This document shows, piece by piece, positions 57,554 to 64,000 of a stretch of DNA of 64,000 bases. Under the pieces are notes generated by a model, which was not told the DNA's origin, ran no database searches, and worked only from the letters and a program-made list of their open reading frames with translations. This DNA is from Saprospiraceae bacterium. Lineage in GTDB: Bacteria; Bacteroidota; Bacteroidia; Chitinophagales; Saprospiraceae. Location of the stretch: contig JADKGD010000006.1 of assembly GCA_016717145.1 (NCBI GenBank), positions 1-64,000 on the forward strand, given 5' to 3'. A program made the position numbers and the translations under genes. The first letter of the stretch is position 1. Each line of letters opens with the position of its first letter.

Positions 57554-59688
57554 TTAGTAAACAATTAATTTCCTGACTACCCTATCCCCATTTACATCCA
57601 CAGAAATAAAATATAATCCTGGATTGGCAGAAATGGACACTATTTTACCTGAGTTTCTAAAAGGCACATCCCTGCCTTGCTGGTCATACACTTTAATTAC
57701 TTTTGCATTATCTGAAGACAATTCAAATTGACCTTCTGATGGGTTTGGAAGTATTTGAATAGAACTGTCATCCATATATGGCTTTTCCATTCGCAACTCA
57801 GCTATTCGGTAGTTTGGTAATAGAATTTTTGACGCCTGACTTATCTTACATATATTTTCTTCAATGGTGTCATCAAATGTTATTGTCAAAAATGGTTTTC
57901 CCGCTTCAGCATTAAAAGCTATAGTAGAAACTAATCTTATAGAATTACTTAATACATCTTTGACAAAAGCATTTTCCGGTATAGAAAAATATGGGGATTT
58001 TATACTGATTTGGTCAAATAATTTTGCTTCAACTTCTATTTCCATCTGAAGTCCATGACAAGCTACATCGGATGTTGATATTAAATGATATTTATTTCCT
58101 TCTATCTTTTCCTCAGCACTAAAACTATTCCTATTACTCGTTTCGATCGAATTTGCACCCGTAATATCGCCCGAATAAACCATTTTAAAGTCTATGCTGC
58201 CATCAAATTTCATGATGTCAAATACAGGTCGGATTTTCTTTAAATCGTTAACATCATTTATTGAGTCTACATCGACGGCAAACAACCAGTTTGATCCCAC
58301 AGCCTTCAATGGATGTAATATTTTAGACTTAATAAGCTCAAGATCATTAATCCTGATTTTATAATCTCCATTCACATCTGCAGCTAAGTATTGAAAATTG
58401 ACTAATGAATCAAGACCAAAAAAGTAATTCTGCATTTTTTTAAGATCAGCAACATCAACTCTCCCCTCTTGAACTGTGTTATATTTAGGTGATATCTGAT
58501 AATCACTATACATGGATATGTCGTTCCAGTTAAAAATTCCTTGTTGGTCAGATAAAGCAGCTACGTAGGGTTGCCCAGGCCTTTCCAGTGTCATCTCAAC
58601 ATCTTTCATAGGCTTACCATTTGCTTCATTCACTTTCCCACCAAAACTACCTGAAAAACTACAGGACCCATTGTCAAATGCAATCATAAATACTTCTACA
58701 AAATCATTGTTACCACTTTCGTCAGTAACGTATATGGTATAAAATTGAAAGCCGGTATTAGTGCAATCTATGGTACGTAGAGTATCGTTAACATTAGGTG
58801 AAAATGAATATTTCAGGCGAGAAGAAGGCGTACAGTTATCAAAGGAGCTAATGTTAAAACAATTTGAAGGGATAGTTAATTGCATAACATCTCCTTGAAA
58901 GGCTGTAGTTAAAAAGCCATGCATATATGGTGTAGGGCTTTTTAAATCTTTTGTTTCGATCAATGTATTACAGGTACTGAAATTACCGCACTGATCATGT
59001 ACCGACCAATATACTTTATGTTTACCGATCCCTACACGTACCGGTATGGTTAAGCTTATTTCCTGTCCATTTTTTACCGGATCTAATTTAAACTGTCCTT
59101 CTTCATTGACGCCGAACACATAATCCTTTGTGCCATCACCCATCCATCCCAATTTGGATCACTCGGTTTGTAGGTACACCAATTTAATACTGTGAATTTT
59201 CTGAATATTTTGTAACATACCTCAGTTACGACTTCATATACTTCATCATGCACATTATAACCCATTACGTCGCACGGCCCAGAAGTCCAACTTGGCTTAT
59301 CAAGGACAATATCTTCCTTACAAGTATACGTTTTGTAAGAAGGAAAAGTGACTACTATGTCAAATGGTATTCTATTAAGTGTCAACTTTTGAGTACAATT
59401 CAGTTCATTTGACTGAAAAACACCATCCTGGTTCATATCTACATACCAGGTTCTGTTGACATATCCTACATTGCACTGATCAAGGAATGAAACATCTGAG
59501 TACTTTATTATGCTCGTAGGGTATCCAATCGCTGTAGCCCTGCCTGTGACCGGCAAATAATAAATATCATCATCACAAAATAAAACCTTATCAGGAGGAC
59601 AATATATACTACCCATTAAGATGGAATGAGTAAAACAAAAACCAAGAAGCAATATTAATTTTAAACTAGCTTTTAACATAAAAATCAT
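57554..59688 (-). CDS. T9SS surface protein with dockerin-like segment (single-base frameshift)
   Basis: A secreted protein of about 710 residues, read across one break near 59137-59150. Order: signal peptide (ending near ILMGSIYCPPDK), a cysteine-rich domain of a type I have seen in Saprospiria surface proteins (YVNRTWYVDMNQDGVFQSNE; VLNWCTYKPSDPNWDG), an HYR-like domain (GIGKHKVYWSVHDQCGNF), a carboxypeptidase-regulatory-like segment (GKPMKDVEMTLERPG), a dockerin-like stretch with one good calcium-loop motif (ADVNGDYKIRINDLELIKS), a cohesin-like beta domain and a T9SS sorting domain (ILPNPSEGQFELSS ... NPGLYFISVDV). Role unknown; adhesion is plausible. Confidence 0.82.
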
Positions 59689-60045
59689 TTTTAACTATTT
59701 AAATATCACGATTTTGTAATTCATTTATTGTTTTGTTTACCAAAAACTTATAATGTAATAAGGCAATGCAACAATCAATGTTTTGACTTCTTCTTAATTA
59801 CATATGCAAAAATATATCAAATAAGTTTAATTAGTATTTATTTTGAACATGATTTAGACCAAATAAGTCAGAATATTAATAAAAATAAAATTAATTGTAA
59901 ATTATAGGAGCGAAATCACCAAATTTGCATTCTAATAGATAATAAAAGAAAACAGAGTATAAATCTTATGTAACTTTTTTTCAATATTCAATTTAATTTG
60001 AAAACTTTCAATTTACCTTTTTAAAATATTTATAAAAATTAAGAA
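59689..60045. other. Divergent intergenic region between two T9SS genes
   Basis: About 357 AT-rich bases between two divergent surface-protein genes, so it must hold both promoters. I found no close TTG-N-TAnnTTTG match on either strand. No RNA gene or notable repeat is visible. Confidence 0.45.
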
Positions 60046-62556
60046 ATGAAAACAAGATTTTACACGATTCTTTTGTCCCTTTTTGTTACGAATGTTGCTT
60101 TTAATCAATGTACAATAACTGATTTAAATGTGACGCCTACTGAATGTAATGTAAATGGCAATTTTTTTGTAGAAATTGATTTCAATCATGTCGGTACCTC
60201 AGTCAAATTCAGGGTTTTAGGAAATGGAACCAATTATGGTCTTTTTGAATATGAAGATTTGCCCATTAAACTAGGCCCTTTGGAAGCAAACTGTACAACT
60301 AATTATGAATTCGTGGTACGCGATGCAGAGATCGAAACATGTTTAGCATTTAAAAACATTGGGACAAAATGTTGTGATGATCTTTGTAAAATCGAATTCA
60401 AAAATGTTGAAACCGGAGAATGCCATGATGGTAAATATACACTCAATTTTGATTTAAATCATGAAAATACCTCTCCCAATGGATTTGATCTTTTTAACAA
60501 TGGACAGTTTTATGGTTATTATCAATATAGCCAATTGCCTTTAAAATTAGAAAATTTTCCATCTAGTACCACTGAGACATTTAATAAAATTGCCGTGTGT
60601 GCTAATGATAACAATAACTGTTGTGATACTCTAACACTGGTCAATCCTTGTATTTGCAGCATATATAGGGTGCAAACTCAGGTCATTGAATGCAATGAAG
60701 ATACTGAAACATTTTCTATAAGACTGAATTTTAAACATAAATTAAATGCCGACAGTTTTCGGGTTGGCGGCAATTCTGTAAATTATGGCACTTTTGCATA
60801 TAAGGACTTACCAATAACCATCAAAAATTTACATTTCAGCCCGGTCACGGAATATGAATTCCTGATTGTGGATGTAGAGGATGCGTTTTGTTTTGCCTCT
60901 TATGATCTTGGCATCGTAACTGAATGTAATTTTGATTGCTCGATCTATGATGTAATTGCCGAACCATATGAATGTTCTGATGGCAAGTTTTATGTTGCAA
61001 TAGCCTTAAAATATAAGAACACAAGTCTTGAAGGATTCACTATTCGCGGCAATGGGCAAGTATACGGCTCCTTTGAATACGGTGAACCGTTTTATAAAAT
61101 TGGTCCCTTAAATGGGGATTGTATAACAAAATATGAGTTTGTTGTAAAAGATAAAGAACTACATGACTGCGCAGCATCACCTGTATTTTTAGGTCCAATA
61201 TGTTGTGAACAACATTGTGCATTATCTGAATTAACTATTGTTGAACATTGCGAAAACAATGACTTAGTAGCTTTCGATATAAATTTTAATCATACTATGA
61301 TCACAGGTTCATTTGTATTGCGAATTAATAATATCTATGTAGGTACTTATTTATATGCTGATTTACCAATAAAAATAACTAATACAAGCTATGCTCCTAA
61401 TGCCGTTATCAAAATATTCGATGCCGGAAATGAAGCATGCAATTTGATAAAAGAGTACACATTTAACTGTGCAAAAGATGTGGATTGTAAATTATATGAC
61501 CTTACTGTAAAGGCAACAGATTGTAATAATGATCATAAATTTTATGCAATTTTAAAATTCTTTTCCAATAATCACGGAAATCATGGTTTTATAGTTAAGG
61601 TTAATGGTGAGGTTTGGGACACACTGGAATACGGAAAAGAATCATACGAAATAGGCCCGCTCAATGGTGACTGTGAAACGATTTATCATTTTTTAATTCA
61701 GGATGTTGCACATCCGGATTGTGCTGATGATTATTCTTTTTCTGAAAAAATTTGTTGTAATCAGGCATGTAAATTATATGACCTTACTGTAAAGGCAACA
61801 GATTGTAATGATGATCACAAATTTTATGCAATTTTAAAATTCTTCTCCAATAATCACGGAAATCACGGTTTTATAGTTAAGGTTAATGGTGAGGTTTGGG
61901 ATACACTTGAATACGGAAAAGAATCATACGAAATCGGTCCACTCAATGGAGATTGCACGACAATTTATCATTTTTAATTCAGGATGTTGCACATCCTGAT
62001 TGTGCCGATGATTATGTTTTTCTGAAAAATTTGTTGTAATCAGGGGTGTAAATTAAGTAATGCGATCGTTTCTTTCTCTTTATGCAATGAACAAAAATTT
62101 AATTTAACCCTGAATTTTGAACATGGCAGCACAACTCAAAAATTCAGAATTAAGATTAATGGTGTCGTAAAAGGACCGTTTTTGTATACTGCCTTGCCAA
62201 TTGTACTCGAAAATCTTGAAGCAAAAAAACCTTATGAAATAATCATTTGGGATTTCGAAAAAGAAGCGTGCAGTCTTGTAGTAAACATTCCTGCTATCGA
62301 GTGTTCTTCTGCTACTGATGATGTCACAAATAATACCATAAGACTTATAAACAACAACGAAACTGTAGAAGTAAGACTTGATAATCTTTGGATTCCCGGG
62401 AATATAAAATTGATAGATATGTCAGGAAAAATTATTTCATCCACCACTAGCCTATCAATAAATCAGCTGGATATCAGTCTGCTGCCACCAGGAATGTATT
62501 TATTGAATTTCACAAATACCCACTACAATTATACCAAAAAAATTATGAAGTTTTAA
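60046..62556 (+). CDS. Secreted protein of eight ~95-residue cysteine-framed repeats with T9SS domain (three lesions)
   Basis: A protein of about 837 residues with a signal peptide (MKTRFYTILLSLFVTNVAFNQ). The body is eight tandem units of about 95 residues, each opening with a cysteine (CTITDL, CKIEFK, CSIYRV, CSIYDV, CALSEL, CKLYDL twice, CKLSNA), a strand ending in a Cys-rich turn, a glycine/tyrosine strand (NGxxYGxFxYxxLPIK) and a closing cysteine pair. Units 6 and 7 (starting 61486 and 61768) are nearly identical in DNA, a 282-base recent duplication. Copying one against the other shows three single-base losses in unit 7 (T5 at 61971-61975; near 62015; A5 at 62025-62029), after which the frame returns. 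The T9SS sorting domain ends the protein (MYLLNFTNTHYNY). No known family recognised. Confidence 0.8.
61486..62046 (+). repeat. Near-identical tandem repeat units 6 and 7 of the T9SS repeat protein
   Basis: Two consecutive copies of about 280 bases (61486-61767 and 61768-62046) differ by few substitutions plus three missing bases in the second. Other repeat units of this gene are far more diverged, so this pair is a recent duplication or is held alike by recombination. Confidence 0.85.
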
Positions 62557-62577
62557 CCTACAAATATATAAATTTAA

Positions 62578-62616
62578 AAACCCTTGACAAAGTTTATTTG
62601 CCAAGGGTTTTTGTTT
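62578..62616 (+). terminator. Rho-independent terminator after the repeat-protein gene
   Basis: AAACCCTTG pairs with CAAGGGTTT, with an inner CAA/TTG pairing, followed by TTGTTTT. It lies about 20 bases after the stop. Confidence 0.85.
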
Positions 62617-62704
62617 TATTAGTACTATATTTTTGTTTTTGGATTGTTCAGTATCTCAGCATTTCCAGGACCATGTGTAAATACGTAATATATTAAATAT
62701 TTTG

Positions 62705-63070
62705 TGGAGATGCAGGGATTCGAACCCTGGTCCAGACAAAGCAACTGAAAGCTTTCTACATGCTTATCTTCTAATCAAGTTTTCGAAATCTGACAGGTTT
62801 AGAAGCCTACGACGTCATCATCTTATCTTCTTAATTTCGGATTGTGATCGAAGCATCTCACGCACCTAGCCCGCGGTTCAGTTGAAGTGCGGCTACCAGT
62901 CTATCGGACGTCGACCGGGCGGCACTAAAAGCTTTGTAATCCTAGATTACGCAGCTAATGCGAAGTTATTATCGCCTTTTGTTGTTGATCATCATTTATT
63001 ACGGAGTGAACAATCGTGCTCCGGCATGCTTACCAACCGATATTCTTTCCTGTCGATACCAGTCATCCCC
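62705..63070 (-). ncRNA. ssrA: Transfer-messenger RNA (tmRNA)
   Basis: A 366-base RNA on the minus strand that rescues stalled ribosomes. The 5' end GGGGATGACTGGTATCGACA and the 3' tRNA-like end (T-arm GGTTCGAATCCC, acceptor CATCTCC plus A) pair to close the tRNA-like domain. The tag frame at 62976-62947 encodes GDNNFALAA followed by TAA, matching the ALAA-ending proteolysis tags of bacteria. CCA is not encoded. The open frames here are spurious. Confidence 0.95.
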
Positions 63071-63195
63071 ATATAAATCTTTACCTTATCAGCATTCTGC
63101 TTAGGCAAATCATTGTACTAACATTAATATCAAATGATTAGTTTCAAACATTTTATGCTTTTTAAAAATCTTTGTATAGCTGTATCCATCATTAT

Positions 63196-64000
63196 CTATA
63201 AATCCTGCACCATAAGGTTGCAGCCACGCACATCAGCATCTTCCAATCTGCCAACGACTTCAAAACTGCCATCTGCATAGGCTATGCCAATATCTTCTGT
63301 TTGAATAAATGCGCAGGAATCAATATTAGCACAATCAATAATGGACAAAATACCTGCTTTACCTATACGCTCCTGACTTAAAGGGTCATTACGCTGTTTA
63401 ATAATTATTTTTATATACTCATTGGACAAAAAAGTAGTGCCTGACATGGCATATGCCTGTGAAAAAAGTTCTGTCATACCATATTCCGAATAAACATTGT
63501 CAACATTAAATCCTTTTTTAAGCACACTGTGTAATTCATTTTTTATAATTTCCTTTCTTTTGCCTTTCATACCTCCTGTCTCAATAATTATTAATTCGGG
63601 GAACTCCATTTGGTAATGTTCTAAAAAATCGAGCAAAGCATAAGTAACTCCAAATAAAACAGTTGGAATATTTTGAGCTTTACATTGGCAAAGTCTCTTG
63701 TAAAGTGCCTCATGATTCCTTAGATATAATCCACTTTCCGGAAAATTTGACAATGATATAAAATGATCCACCATGTTAACGAGTGAGGATCCATTACGTT
63801 CAAGATAGTCTGGCAAAAGTGCTAAGAAACACCATTTCTCGACTGATTGAAAATACTTTGACCAAATATTTACGGTATGGTCTCTGTAGATTTCCAAGTC
63901 CCGAACATAATGTTTAGACCTAAGTGCCGCCGATAATGTTCCACTACTAATAAAAATATCTACATCATCAAAATCTCCGGTTTTTACAGCATGATGTTTG
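63196..64000 (-). CDS. LuxE/PaaK-like acyl-activating protein, 5' part beyond the window
   Basis: The C-terminal ~268 residues of an acyl-protein synthetase of the LuxE family, related to adenylate-forming enzymes. The frame is open to the right edge, where the substrate loop IFISSGTLSAALRSKHYVRD appears. It is followed by LYKRLCQCKAQNIPTVLFGV, IIIETGGMKGKRKEI, VYSEYGMTELFSQAYA and the C-terminal ADGSFEVVGRLEDADVRGCN. In Bacteroidota, LuxE homologues occur in polyene or lipid pathways, not bioluminescence. The gene starts outside the window. Confidence 0.85.
   Translation of the reverse strand, partial: KHHAVKTGDFDDVDIFISSGTLSAALRSKHYVRDLEIYRDHTVNIWSKYFQSVEKWCFLALLPDYLERNGSSLVNMVDHFISLSNFPESGLYLRNHEALYKRLCQCKAQNIPTVLFGVTYALLDFLEHYQMEFPELIIIETGGMKGKRKEIIKNELHSVLKKGFNVDNVYSEYGMTELFSQAYAMSGTTFLSNEYIKIIIKQRNDPLSQERIGKAGILSIIDCANIDSCAFIQTEDIGIAYADGSFEVVGRLEDADVRGCNLMVQDL

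Noticed and set aside
62882..63076. Open frame of 64 residues
   Set aside because: It lies on the opposite strand within tmRNA and has no family features.
1..64000. CRISPR array, insertion sequence, prophage or integrative element
   Set aside because: No direct-repeat/spacer pattern, transposase, integrase or phage structural gene was seen in any frame.

Overview
The window comes from an AT-rich member of the Bacteroidota, most likely the Saprospiria or a relative. The evidence is indirect but consistent. Several secreted proteins end in type IX secretion (T9SS) sorting domains. Many genes follow the Bacteroidota promoter form TTG-N19-22-TAnnTTTG, with weak Shine-Dalgarno signals. SprB/PKD-like repeats, a DUF1800/DUF1501 pair and Bacteroidota-type uncharacterised families are present. 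It is chromosomal, housekeeping-rich DNA. I saw no insertion sequence, prophage, CRISPR array or plasmid function.

Layout. 1-7 kb: ECF sigma factor with the start of a FecR-type anti-sigma gene, yajC, a CvfB-like RNA-binding protein, a large thioredoxin/SprB/T9SS protein and ffh. 7-16 kb: a glycosylasparaginase-like lipoprotein, a fused double ABC ATPase, an EamA transporter, a barrel protein, DUF2452 and VWA proteins, a suspicious homopolymer island (13.38-13.92 kb) and tilS. 16-24 kb: prfB with its programmed frameshift, an FKBP lipoprotein, a DHH phosphoesterase, ndk, DUF4159, kdsA, a GH30 glycosidase and three tRNAs. 24-34 kb: dnaA, a split 5'-nucleotidase, an IscA-type protein, ruvB, a double-AAA protein and metK. 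34-42 kb: FAH and TolB-like proteins, an M28 peptidase, an aldehyde dehydrogenase, two UspA proteins and folE. 42-50 kb: WbqC-dynamin, der-rfbC-rfbD and DUF1501/DUF1800. 50-57.5 kb: a regulated efflux operon (TetR, TolC-like, HlyD-like, two ABC ATPases, two ABC-2 permeases). 57.5-64 kb: two large T9SS surface proteins, tmRNA and a LuxE-like gene cut by the right edge.

How the parts work together. Secretion and surface functions recur: YajC and SRP for export, then T9SS cargo. The double ABC-2 operon has all parts of a tripartite exporter. rfbC and rfbD are the last two steps of dTDP-L-rhamnose synthesis, and kdsA feeds Kdo/lipid A. ffh, prfB, tmRNA, tilS, tRNAs, dnaA, ruvB, der and metK form the housekeeping backbone.

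Data quality dominates interpretation. At least a dozen genes, including the essential ffh, dnaA and kdsA, are broken by single-base length changes, many of them in short homopolymers. This pattern fits uncorrected sequencing error better than gene decay. I annotate these genes as single reconstructed loci and give the lesion sites. The most novel-looking items are a secreted protein of eight cysteine-framed ~95-residue repeats (60.0-62.6 kb) and a CbxX/CfxQ-type double AAA protein with a duplicated N-terminal domain (29.8-32.5 kb). I found no clearly new multi-gene system.
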